NCBI GenBank assembly: GCA_001818365.1 | Contig: MHKK01000060.1 | Location: forward strand, 1-10,661 | Origin: Candidatus Komeilibacteria bacterium RIFCSPHIGHO2_01_FULL_52_14 | GTDB taxonomy: Bacteria > Patescibacteriota > Patescibacteriia > UBA1558 > 2-01-FULL-52-15 | DNA: 10,661 nt | Direction of reading: 5' to 3' | Part shown: positions 1-7,563 of the stretch, one piece after another | Position numbering within the stretch: position 1 is the stretch's first letter | How the letters are laid out: every line of letters begins with the position of its first letter | The notes under the pieces: generated by a model | What the model was told of the DNA's origin: nothing | Seen by the model: the letters and a program-made list of their open reading frames with translations, nothing else | Databases searched by the model: none | Translations under genes and position numbers: made by a program

Positions 1-3000
1 GATCTTGCACGATGACGGTCGCAGAGCCCACGGCATATCCCATATTGGCGTCTATACCAATCCCTGCGCCTCCGCTGTCTGCAATTGCCGTGGCTGTCTG
101 CCGGTAATCCCCTTTGCAGGTGTCGCCGAAGGGGCACTGCGAATCGATCGTGCAGGGTGCATAGGGGGCCAGAGTGCATTTGCCTGCACTGGTAATCATT
201 ACGTTCGCGAGCGACATTGAAGTCCATTCCCAATCAAGGCCGGTAGGGTTAAGCGCAATGGGTGCGTAACAAAGCGGGTCATTGACATACACATTCGTAT
301 AGGGCGTTGCGGTCATCTGCTGTTGACCGCCGATGGTTGTCATGACTGACGTGGGAGGCGCTACGGTAGCGTACTGCGGGTCACATATCGTAGCTGAGGT
401 CTGGAAATTCCAGGAGAACGAATCCACACCGTTTAATCCGTTATACGCCGGGTCATCGAATGCCTGAGCTCCGGCGCTGCTCAAATCAAGTTGCAGGCCT
501 TGCGGGCTTCGCACTGAATTTCGAACAATGACGCGGTACCAGATATTCGGGATAAGGGTTGCCGTGGTTGGAACAAGATTCAGGCGATCAGGAGTCGGAT
601 ACTGCGCAGTGTACCCAACGGGAAAGTACCCGGGGCATGTTGGATCTAACGTCACGCACTGGTTTAACCTGACGCTGGTTCCATTCACCGTCGTGGGATC
701 GATCGGGATATTAAAGACGGCATACGGTATGGCGTTCGTACACACGGCCCTGCACTGGCCGGACGGGCTGAAAGAAATAATCCGCGGTTTAATATGGTCG
801 ACCGTCAGATGCGACGGTACGCTGGATGGTATTTGCGGGCCGCTCGGAGGATTCGTCAGTGTTGCAGTAACGTCTGTGTACGGATTCGGAACAAGATTGG
901 TCGTGACGCTGACGCCTCTCACTGTCAAGGGATTTGCGGTCGCTGAAGGCAGAAGGTCAACAAATTGATTCGGTATCGGCGGGTTCGGTGGGTTAAGCGT
1001 CCACTGGTATGCAAAATTCTGGCTGCTGCAGACATAGCATTGTGAATTGATCGGCGAGGCGCTCATCGTAGCCGTTGCCCCGACCCCGACCGTCAGAGCC
1101 GGCGGATTGATACGGACGTCGGTCACGACGCACCGGGCCTGTGACGCAGTCCTTGTCTTAAAATGCCAGCGGAACGCTTGAGGATCCGACAGGGTCGCGT
1201 ACAAGAACGTACTCCCGTGATATCTGCTGCCGTCAACGGCCGCGATATCGCTATTCGCCGTTCCGTTGTCCAGTCGTACCTCGTACCACGTGTCATTGGC
1301 AAACGTTGTCAGCGGCTGAAAACGAAATCCGTTGGAACCGAGGGTTAAGAGCGTGCCTGGAACCTGTGTTGCGCCGGTGCAGGCCCCTGTCCAGGCCCCG
1401 GAGCAGGAGTAAACTTTAACGTTATCATCGGCATTGTTCAGCGGTGTTGTCCCGTCAATAGTCGCAAAATCCAGCGCTCTGGTGAAGGTTGCGGCGATAT
1501 CAACATTGACCGGCGAGATCTGTTGGAGATCGTTCGGATCGAAATTTGTTAACGGATCACTGTCATTCGTATAAATCTGCTCATACGGGTACGGGGTCGG
1601 CGACTGTACGGTCGTCCTGCAATCCAGGCCATTATTCAGATCAAACGGATATTCGCCGGACGTAAATGTCCAGTTATTCTCCTGGTAGTTCGAAGCGGAA
1701 CAGCTTAATACCGGCCGGCACAATCCGCTGCAGCATTTGTCGCTGCCACCGCATTGCGTATCGGACGTGCAGTTACCCACAAAGAACGGTAGCGAGTTGC
1801 TGAAGAGTCCTGCGGAACTGCGTACGGTCGTCGTTCCGGTAACCGCTCCGACAGGAACTTTTGCATTCAATATTTGCTGGTTGCCCCAGACCGGCGTTGA
1901 GGTCGACTGCCTCATGACATCGAACCAGACCGTTCCTGCAGTGGTTCCGAAATTCTCACCGTCGTACCGGACCGGCAATCCGGCAGGCCCGCCGGTCGGA
2001 TCTATCCGGCACAATCCGGGCGACAAAGCGCTTGTATCCTTAGTGAAAAAAGCGTTCACTCCTGAAATGGCAGATTCTTGTGATTGTTTTCCATCGAGCG
2101 TTCTGACAACGATAAAGTAATTGTTCGCCGTGCTCATAATCGATCCCGGAACTTTGACGACAATGCGATCGTTCCTCCATACATACGTGCTGCACATAGG
2201 GGGGAAATTCATATCTGCAAGGCACGCAGGACGAGATAACCCATTCAGCGTTATAGTTGAAGGGCAGACCGGCAAGGACGCTATAGTCCTTACAAAATAG
2301 ACAGATCCCTGCTGTGAGCCGAAATTCGACCCAATGATCGTGACATACGTGCCTGTCGGTCCTGCCGTCGGACTAAAACTTAAGATAGCCGGATTACCCG
2401 ATGGCGTGCTCTCCACGGTAAAGTTGACGGGATTTGAAACCTCGCTATTCACCTTAAGAGCGATGGTCGTCAGTCCTGCCTGCAAGTTGGGTACGTTGGC
2501 CGTTCCTGTTTGCGGCGTGGAGATCAAGTCGAATGACTGGTTGCTCGCCGAGATCGGCTGGGTGGGCTGGCCGAAGAAAATATCCCGCGTATCGCCTGCG
2601 GCGCCAAACTGTTTGCCACTAATCGTAAACGAAAATTGGAAAGGCCCTGCTGTAGGCACTATAGAGCACAGTCCCGGGCGCTGGGTGCTGTTGACCGTGA
2701 AAGTCGTCCACGGCAGCGAACTGAGACCGCCGAGGTTCTGAACGACAATCGATGCGGCTCCTTGAGCTGCCGGCGTTGCGCCGTCAGGAATTTCTAAGAT
2801 GATCTGCGTGTCGGTCCACCACGATGCCGAGCAAGCGGCCGGCGGAGTCGTTATGAGGAACTGGGTATTGCCGCTGTCGGTGAATGTTACCTGCCCCGGC
2901 GTGCCGCCAAAATTTCTTCCAAAAACCGTCACCAGATTTCCCGGTGCGCCGTTGTTCGGCGTTATTGCAGTTATAACCGGCGCGTTTGACCCGCCCGGAA

Positions 3001-5428
3001 CAACGCTCTGAACCGTAAAGGCAAGCGGATTTGAATCCTGTCCGCCTACGGCAACCGATACGATCGTGGCGACCGGCGTCATATTCGGCACGTTCGCAGT
3101 CGCTGTCGTAGCGCTAGTGAAGGTCTTATTATTCGCCGACACTTTCGATGCGCCTGACCCGAAGAAAATGTCTCGTGATAGCGCCGTGACCTCGGCACCT
3201 GAGAGAGCGCGGTCGTAGATACGGAGCTCATCAATGGAACCCTTGAGGAAGTCGAAGTTGGCGAAATTGCTGCCACCAAGATAGGTACCCGCCGCAACAA
3301 AATTCTCAGGCGGTCCTGCCGGCGGACTTGCTTCAACAGAGATATTGGTCTGCAGTACTCCGTTCACGTATGTCCTCCAGTTGGCCACCGAAGCGGGGTC
3401 GGTTACATACGTTATATGAAGCCATCGGGGAGCAAGGTTAAAGATGTTTTGTGAGGAGTAAAGATAAGGGTAATAGAAATGAAGGGATCCGCCATTATTC
3501 GTGTGGATCACGTAGTAAGGGTAAACATTCCCAAAGCCGGGCATGCTGCCGTTCGCTAAGAACGTCTGTCCCCGAGAAGTATTGTCTGGAAGGTAGTACC
3601 AGAAACTGATCGATATGGGGTGGGTATAGGCCGAAAGATCGCCGAGATCCACGTAATCATCCACGCCGTCGAACGTCAGCGCGCCGCCGACCTTGCCCGT
3701 CGCCGTCCATTGCGGGAGCGTACTGCAGGGTGGTGCTGGTGGTGGATCTGATTTGCAACTCAGCGTGCCGTCGTGGTTATTAGCCGAAGAATCCAGAGCA
3801 ACAGAACCGGCAGCGTCATCGAATTTCCAATATGCAACATAATCGTTCGGCGGAGCAGCAGTGCTGCCGAAATTATTCCCGTCCAGTGTAAATCCTGCGC
3901 CGACAAGCCCGCTCGGCGGATCCACCTTGCAGAGACCGGGATGGACAGCATCGTTCTGGACAAAAGTGACAACGTTCGAATCAAGTGCAGTGCTCGTATT
4001 TCTGATCTGGATATATGCGTCCCCGTTGTATGCAGGATTCGCGCCAAGATCTGTCCCGACTTCAATGATCACCTGGGTGTCTGACCAATTCGATGTACAC
4101 GCAAGGTTTGATGGAAATGGATTGGTCAAGTATCTTGAGTCGGGAACCGGAAACTGATAGGTCACTCTACCCTGAGTAGCGCCAAAATTCCTTCCGGATA
4201 TCGTAATGTAGGTCCCCTCTTCACCGCTCGTTGGGCTGATACCGGTAATGAACGGAGCATTTGGATTGGGAGGGATATTGCACTGCGCAGCGGGCTGACA
4301 TTGATTTGACTGGCAGCAGTTGCTCCCGCACTGATTGTTTGCCGTACAGGTAACGGTAAAGAGAACGCCGTTACTCTGTTGCAATGCGTTATCATAGACA
4401 ATGATGTCTCCGGTCACGGCGCTTTCAGGATCAGGCGGGCTCTCGGCAAGATCGTACAGAATTTGAGTATCGGACCAGCTCGTGACTCGCGGCGCGTCAA
4501 TCCGCCCGGTCGAACCTTGCATCTCAACCTTGCCGCTTCCCTGGATCGCTCCAAAGTTCGTTCCATCAATGGTGATCGAGGTATTTGTTGTCGGATCCGT
4601 GTCTGTCTGCCCCGATGTAGGATCCACGCAATAAATACTCGGCGGAGCGCCTGCGATGATTGTCCGGTTCTGACAATCCCAAGCTCCAATGGGCGGCGCG
4701 ACGGCACTAGTGCTGAACGGCGGCTGGTCGCAGCGCGCTCCGGAAGCCGCCTGCACGACGACCATATAGGTACTGCCCTGTGTCACCGTTCCCGGAACGA
4801 TTGCCCGTATGCTCGTTGAACTCCACACCGGAGACCCGCTGCAAGTGACAATCTGCGCAGGGATCAAGCCGGCACCGTCAGAAAAGTAAACGGCTGAACT
4901 TCCGTCAGTATAGGTCTCAAAATTGTGACCGTTGATCGTAATCACGCTTCCCGGAGTGGTCCCGCCGGTCATGCCACAGATTTTGACAATACCGGGCCCC
5001 GGATTGAGACAGCCGGGTAATGGTGGTGGCGGCGGACCGCCCGTAGTTCCGCCTCCTCCGACCGCCTGTTGCAGTGTTGTAATAACAAATCCCGATATCG
5101 AGTACGCCATCAGCGTAATAACGAGTCCGATAACGGCGGATGCGAGTATTTTCTTGGCGCGATTGACGCGATCCTGCAGTCCGCCTGAGGTCATCCACAT
5201 GAACGCGCCGTACAGAATGAGCAGGAGGAAGATAAAACCGATGAAGCCGAGAATGATCCTGACAATGTTCTCGATCGTCGTTCTAAGATCCTGCGACGAA
5301 AAGCCGGCAAAGTTGGTCGGCAGGTCAATCGATATCTGCGCAAAGGCGACGGTCGCAAAAAACAGCGCAATGACGCCAACGGCACCGCCGACGGCCCAGA
5401 GTATTTTTTTATTTTTCAACCGCACCAT
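1..5428 (-). CDS. Giant surface protein: pilin-like membrane module plus IPT/TIG, LamG and Ig-like ectodomain (partial, C-terminus outside window)
   Basis: The frame is open for 1809 codons from ATG at 5428 to the window edge; every triplet was checked and no stop occurs. Residues 1-30 form a signal peptide (basic start, hydrophobic core, AFA before Q31). Helices at about 57-80 and 94-118 flank a basic loop (RVNRAKK), placing the rest outside; a Gly/Pro linker covers 124-139. IPT/TIG domains: about 144-240, 264-359, 391-491, 494-808 (interrupted by LamG at 530-751), 816-914, 916-1007, 1012-1125 and 1130-1219. SbsA-type Ig-like domains: about 1300-1426 and 1547-1680. Big2-like domains: about 1430-1540 and 1682-1809. 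Cys-rich units: 361-383, 1220-1243 and 1751-1771. The start lies 3 bases after the upstream stop (TAAGTTATG) with no clear Shine-Dalgarno, suggesting translational coupling. Family knowledge: IPT, LamG and Ig-like arrays are typical of adhesins. Ligand and attachment partner are unknown. Confidence 0.93.
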   Translation of the reverse strand, partial: MVRLKNKKILWAVGGAVGVIALFFATVAFAQISIDLPTNFAGFSSQDLRTTIENIVRIILGFIGFIFLLLILYGAFMWMTSGGLQDRVNRAKKILASAVIGLVITLMAYSISGFVITTLQQAVGGGGTTGGPPPPPLPGCLNPGPGIVKICGMTGGTTPGSVITINGHNFETYTDGSSAVYFSDGAGLIPAQIVTCSGSPVWSSTSIRAIVPGTVTQGSTYMVVVQAASGARCDQPPFSTSAVAPPIGAWDCQNRTIIAGAPPSIYCVDPTSGQTDTDPTTNTSITIDGTNFGAIQGSGKVEMQGSTGRIDAPRVTSWSDTQILYDLAESPPDPESAVTGDIIVYDNALQQSNGVLFTVTCTANNQCGSNCCQSNQCQPAAQCNIPPNPNAPFITGISPTSGEEGTYITISGRNFGATQGRVTYQFPVPDSRYLTNPFPSNLACTSNWSDTQVIIEVGTDLGANPAYNGDAYIQIRNTSTALDSNVVTFVQNDAVHPGLCKVDPPSGLVGAGFTLDGNNFGSTAAPPNDYVAYWKFDDAAGSVALDSSANNHDGTLSCKSDPPPAPPCSTLPQWTATGKVGGALTFDGVDDYVDLGDLSAYTHPISISFWYYLPDNTSRGQTFLANGSMPGFGNVYPYYVIHTNNGGSLHFYYPYLYSSQNIFNLAPRWLHITYVTDPASVANWRTYVNGVLQTNISVEASPPAGPPENFVAAGTYLGGSNFANFDFLKGSIDELRIYDRALSGAEVTALSRDIFFGSGASKVSANNKTFTSATTATANVPNMTPVATIVSVAVGGQDSNPLAFTVQSVVPGGSNAPVITAITPNNGAPGNLVTVFGRNFGGTPGQVTFTDSGNTQFLITTPPAACSASWWTDTQIILEIPDGATPAAQGAASIVVQNLGGLSSLPWTTFTVNSTQRPGLCSIVPTAGPFQFSFTISGKQFGAAGDTRDIFFGQPTQPISASNQSFDLISTPQTGTANVPNLQAGLTTIALKVNSEVSNPVNFTVESTPSGNPAILSFSPTAGPTGTYVTIIGSNFGSQQGSVYFVRTIASLPVCPSTITLNGLSRPACLADMNFPPMCSTYVWRNDRIVVKVPGSIMSTANNYFIVVRTLDGKQSQESAISGVNAFFTKDTSALSPGLCRIDPTGGPAGLPVRYDGENFGTTAGTVWFDVMRQSTSTPVWGNQQILNAKVPVGAVTGTTTVRSSAGLFSNSLPFFVGNCTSDTQCGGSDKCCSGLCRPVLSCSASNYQENNWTFTSGEYPFDLNNGLDCRTTVQSPTPYPYEQIYTNDSDPLTNFDPNDLQQISPVNVDIAATFTRALDFATIDGTTPLNNADDNVKVYSCSGAWTGACTGATQVPGTLLTLGSNGFRFQPLTTFANDTWYEVRLDNGTANSDIAAVDGSRYHGSTFLYATLSDPQAFRWHFKTRTASQARCVVTDVRINPPALTVGVGATATMSASPINSQCYVCSSQNFAYQWTLNPPNPPIPNQFVDLLPSATANPLTVRGVSVTTNLVPNPYTDVTATLTNPPSGPQIPSSVPSHLTVDHIKPRIISFSPSGQCRAVCTNAIPYAVFNIPIDPTTVNGTSVRLNQCVTLDPTCPGYFPVGYTAQYPTPDRLNLVPTTATLIPNIWYRVIVRNSVRSPQGLQLDLSSAGAQAFDDPAYNGLNGVDSFSWNFQTSATICDPQYATVAPPTSVMTTIGGQQQMTATPYTNVYVNDPLCYAPIALNPTGLDWEWTSMSLANVMITSAGKCTLAPYAPCTIDSQCPFGDTCKGDYRQTATAIADSGGAGIGIDANMGYAVGSATVIVQD
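116..178 (-). repeat. Cys-rich mini-module 3 of the giant protein
   Basis: Residues 1751-1771, with cysteines at 1751, 1759, 1765 and 1771 and the core DSQCPFGDTC. It is a four-cysteine relative of the other two modules and lacks the CC pair. It appears to sit in a loop of a Big2-like domain: the strands before it (SLANVMITSAG) and after it (TATAIADSGG...GSATVIV) read as one Ig fold. Confidence 0.6.
1700..1771 (-). repeat. Cys-rich mini-module 2 of the giant protein
   Basis: Residues 1220-1243, with cysteines at 1220, 1226, 1232, 1233, 1237 and 1243 (C-x5-C-x5-CC-x3-C-x5-C). It separates the last IPT domain from the first SbsA-type Ig-like domain, so it marks the boundary between the two halves of the ectodomain. 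It is clearly related to module 1 by the CC pair, the xQCG core and the final C-x-P-x3-C. Confidence 0.75.
1772..4258 (-). repeat. Three tandem A-B pairs of IPT/TIG domains (protein-level repeat)
   Basis: Within the giant protein, residues 391-808 (with the LamG insert), 816-1007 and 1012-1219 are three successive domain pairs. Each A domain opens like PxITxIxPTxGxxGTxVTIxGxNFG and carries a Cys just before a Trp in the W(S/T)DTQ region. Each B domain opens with HPGLCKVDPPSG, RPGLCSIVPTAG or SPGLCRIDPTGG. The repeat is diverged at residue level, and I did not find long exact DNA repeats, so the duplications look old. Confidence 0.8.
3176..3841 (-). other. LamG-like (concanavalin A-type jellyroll) domain nested in an IPT domain of the giant protein
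   Basis: Residues 530-751 of the giant protein. The start (YVAYWKFDDAAGSVALDSSA), the middle (GGALTFDGVDDYVDLGD) and the end (IDELRIYDRALSGAEVTAL) are characteristic of the Laminin_G_3 family, which often binds carbohydrate or protein ligands. It sits between the N-terminal half of an IPT domain (PGLCKVDPPSG...GNNFGS, 498-522) and its C-terminal half, which resumes at R752 with RDIFFG and TANVPN. The uninterrupted IPT domain at 916-1007 has the same two halves joined directly, so LamG looks like a loop insertion. Ligand unknown. Confidence 0.9.
4280..4348 (-). repeat. Cys-rich mini-module 1 of the giant protein
   Basis: Residues 361-383, with cysteines at 361, 367, 371, 372, 377 and 383 (C-x5-C-x3-CC-x4-C-x5-C). 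It lies between IPT domains 2 and 3. Six cysteines in about 23 residues suggest a small disulfide-stabilised knot. It resembles the module at 1700-1771 and shares the xQCG core. Fold and function unknown. Confidence 0.75.
5075..5338 (-). repeat. Pilin-like two-helix module, copy 2 (giant protein)
   Basis: Residues 31-118 of the giant protein, paralogous to the copy at 6713-6976 and in the same register from the signal peptide cleavage site through helix 2. It resembles VirB2-like or T4SS pilin proteins by its two helices and the intervening basic AKK loop. Whether it polymerises or only anchors the ectodomain cannot be told from the sequence. Confidence 0.9.
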
Positions 5429-5431
5429 AAC

Positions 5432-7066
5432 TTAAAATGCGCTGCAGCTTGCGTCGGCAACACCGTCTCCATCGGCGTCGCACGCTGCCGGAAAATAACA
5501 ATTCTGACGCGTATCCTTAATATTGGAACTGACGCCCGGATGATATGGAATGAGCGGCGTGAACGTGTCGTGATTGATGATTATTTTCGAAACATCCGCG
5601 ACGTTGTCACCATTCGTATCGATGTTTTGCGTATACACCCAGAATGGCACGTCATCGGTAAACGCGCCTCTGCTTAATCCTGCGTTTGACGAATTCACGC
5701 TTGACGAACTCAATACTTTGTCGAACTCCGCTTCAACAGGCAGAGAGAGATCGGCACCGATCGACGTGTTCACCGGCGTCCGTGTGGTCATAAGCGGCGG
5801 GGAAAGATCGATCGTATCGTTCGTCTCAAACTGCCAGGTAAAATCCTGATTGAGCGGCGTAACCGGATCCTGATCCAGTTGATTGTTCGCCATATCCGTG
5901 ATGTCCGTCGTTACCACCCCGTCGAGGGCCAGCGTCAATACGGGTACGGTGGGGCCAGGCAGACAATAGACATTACCGCCGCACGAGTTCTGACCGCAAA
6001 GATCATTCGATACGAATTCCGTCGTACGATATTGGTTGCCGGATAGGTATGACCCCTCGACAATCGTATTCGTGGTCGTATCCGTGACTGTAATATTATC
6101 GAACGGAGGCGTTGCGCTTGTTAGTCCCGAGGCCAATGAAGGGTCGACCGGCTCGGAAAAATTAATTTGAACCAGAGAATTACGCGGCGAGGACGAAGCA
6201 ATGTACGGGATCACGCTTGTCACGCGCGGCGGCGTAGTATCAATGACGGTGCCGACGGTAAATTGCCAATTATACCCGTAGGGCATTGCCGGCCGGCCGG
6301 GCGCCGCAACGGTTTCAATTGCTGTCGTCAGCGTGACTTTATACACGACGTTTTCGCTGTTCAGTCCGAGGTTCGCAGGCGGATCGAATTTAAATGTCGT
6401 GTTTGCCGCACTCGTCGACGCACAGCCGACTCCTTCGAGAAGATTATCGTTATCCGTATCGTTCGCGTCGGCAGGGACTTTATTCTGATCTTCGGTGATC
6501 TTGACGTTGGCGCTATTCACGGATATGCCGCTGCAAATGGTCGCAACGTTCATCGCTTCCTTAAACGTTACGTAGATATTGGTATTGCGAGGCACGTCGG
6601 AAGCGTTGCGCGCCGGGTAGTGGCTCTCAAGAACCCCGCCGCCTAATGCATAGCCGTAGCCCCCCGGACCGCCGCCGGGTCCTCCGCCGCCATTATTCAC
6701 CGCCACGCCGAACGAGCGAATGATAAATGACGCGATCGCGTACGCGCTCAACGTTATGATCAACCCCACGACCGCACTGACAATAATTTTCTTCGCCTGG
6801 CTTATCTTGCGTTCATCACCGGCCGACAGCATCCACACGAACCCGCCGTACATGATGAGCAACAGGAAAATAAACCCGACGAAGCCGAGAACGATCCTGA
6901 CGATGTTCTCGATCGTCGTCTTCAAACTCTGGGAGGAAAATCCGGCAAAGTTCGTCGGGAGATCGATCGACACTTGCGCGAACGCATGGAGCGCAAAGAA
7001 AAATACAAAAGCAGCGCAGAGGATTATCATACCGCGCATCACGTATCGATATCGGCTCCTGTGCAT
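5432..7066 (-). CDS. Membrane-anchored surface protein with pilin-like N-terminus and three SbsA-type Ig-like domains
   Basis: A complete 544-residue protein. Residues 1-30 are a signal peptide (cleavage likely after AFA, before Q31). Helices at about 57-80 and 94-117 flank a basic loop (DERKISQAKK), as in the two-helix 'T4SS pilin' family of Patescibacteria, so the C-terminus should be outside. A Gly-rich linker (125-143) leads to Ig-like domains of the SbsA (Big_5) type at about 144-272, 278-415 and 422-515; the first two end in W-Q-F. Acidic, calcium-type motifs lie at 200-213, 483-491 and 530-538 (DADGDGVAD); the last sits at the extreme C-terminus. A Cys cluster (357, 362, 368) lies in the second Ig domain. 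The gene starts 23 bases after the yqeY stop. No good Shine-Dalgarno is near ATG 7066; M10 (7039) or M13 are possible starts. A surface adhesion role is inferred. Confidence 0.9.
   Translation of the reverse strand: MHRSRYRYVMRGMIILCAAFVFFFALHAFAQVSIDLPTNFAGFSSQSLKTTIENIVRIVLGFVGFIFLLLIMYGGFVWMLSAGDERKISQAKKIIVSAVVGLIITLSAYAIASFIIRSFGVAVNNGGGGPGGGPGGYGYALGGGVLESHYPARNASDVPRNTNIYVTFKEAMNVATICSGISVNSANVKITEDQNKVPADANDTDNDNLLEGVGCASTSAANTTFKFDPPANLGLNSENVVYKVTLTTAIETVAAPGRPAMPYGYNWQFTVGTVIDTTPPRVTSVIPYIASSSPRNSLVQINFSEPVDPSLASGLTSATPPFDNITVTDTTTNTIVEGSYLSGNQYRTTEFVSNDLCGQNSCGGNVYCLPGPTVPVLTLALDGVVTTDITDMANNQLDQDPVTPLNQDFTWQFETNDTIDLSPPLMTTRTPVNTSIGADLSLPVEAEFDKVLSSSSVNSSNAGLSRGAFTDDVPFWVYTQNIDTNGDNVADVSKIIINHDTFTPLIPYHPGVSSNIKDTRQNCYFPAACDADGDGVADASCSAF
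6713..6976 (-). repeat. Pilin-like two-helix module, copy 1 (544-residue protein)
   Basis: Residues 31-118 of the 544-residue protein. It aligns without gaps to the copy at 5075-5338 and is identical at 60 of 88 positions, including QxSIDLPTNFAGFSSQ and TTIENIVRI. The lowest conservation is in the cytoplasmic loop (positions 83-90). The two copies arose by duplication, and their downstream ectodomains are different. Confidence 0.9.
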
Positions 7067-7089
7067 GGGGTTTTGTTTTTCTGTTCCCT

Positions 7090-7551
7090 TTAAGCTGACT
7101 TCGCTATGAATGCTTCAACTGCCGCCTTGACCGTCGTTCCGTCGGCGCGTCCCGCGATTTTCTTTACGACGGGACCCATCACGGCACCGAACTGATACGG
7201 CGGACTCAATTTTCTTTCCGCGACTACCTCACGAATGACGGCTTCAAGATCGTCGGCGGCAAGAGCAGGCGGCAGATATGTTTCAAGGATGCCAAGTTCA
7301 ACTCTCTCTTTTGCGACCAAATCCAAACGCCCGCCGCTTTCAAAAGCGAGCATCGATTCTTTCCGGCGTTTTACTTCCTGTCGAACGATGGACACGACCT
7401 GCTCGTCGGTGAGCGACTCCATGGGTGTCCGTTTTTCAATCGCAAAATTCTTCAGTGCATTCTTGAGCATCCGCAACGCACCGATCCTCTCCTGCTCGCG
7501 CGCCTTTAAGCTTACGAGCAAATCCTGTTCAATGCGATGTATAAGTTGCAT
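7090..7551 (-). CDS. yqeY: GatB/YqeY domain protein
   Basis: A 153-residue protein covering the whole YqeY family length (about 150). YqeY resembles the tRNA-binding C-terminal part of GatB, the subunit of the amidotransferase that makes Gln-tRNA or Asn-tRNA. Its own role is not firmly established. Visible family features are the helical N-terminus with ALRMLKNALKN (about 25-35), the VKRRKES segment, the ELGILETYLPP motif (about 86-96) and the C-terminal GxVMGxVxKKIAGRADG segment. The start at 7551 follows the rpsU stop by 12 bases (GCGTGTTAGTTC) with no Shine-Dalgarno, so translation may be coupled to rpsU. The rpsU-yqeY order recurs widely in bacteria. Confidence 0.95.
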   Translation of the reverse strand: MQLIHRIEQDLLVSLKAREQERIGALRMLKNALKNFAIEKRTPMESLTDEQVVSIVRQEVKRRKESMLAFESGGRLDLVAKERVELGILETYLPPALAADDLEAVIREVVAERKLSPPYQFGAVMGPVVKKIAGRADGTTVKAAVEAFIAKSA

Positions 7552-7563
7552 GAACTAACACGC

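Noticed and set aside
528..968. Plus-strand frame of 146 codons, and similar plus-strand frames at 1737-2120, 2334-2741, 4379-4819 and 4932-5435
   Set aside because: All lie antisense to the giant gene, show no recognisable domain, and have composition explained by reading its complement.
1..5428. Possibility that the left half is a decayed or pseudogenised region
   Set aside because: No in-frame stop or frameshift over 1809 codons, and domain sequence is continuous throughout.
6167..6646. Plus-strand frame of 159 codons opposite the 544-residue surface protein
   Set aside because: Antisense shadow of a gene with clear signal peptide, membrane helices and Ig-like domains; its own product is Arg/Cys-rich with no motif.
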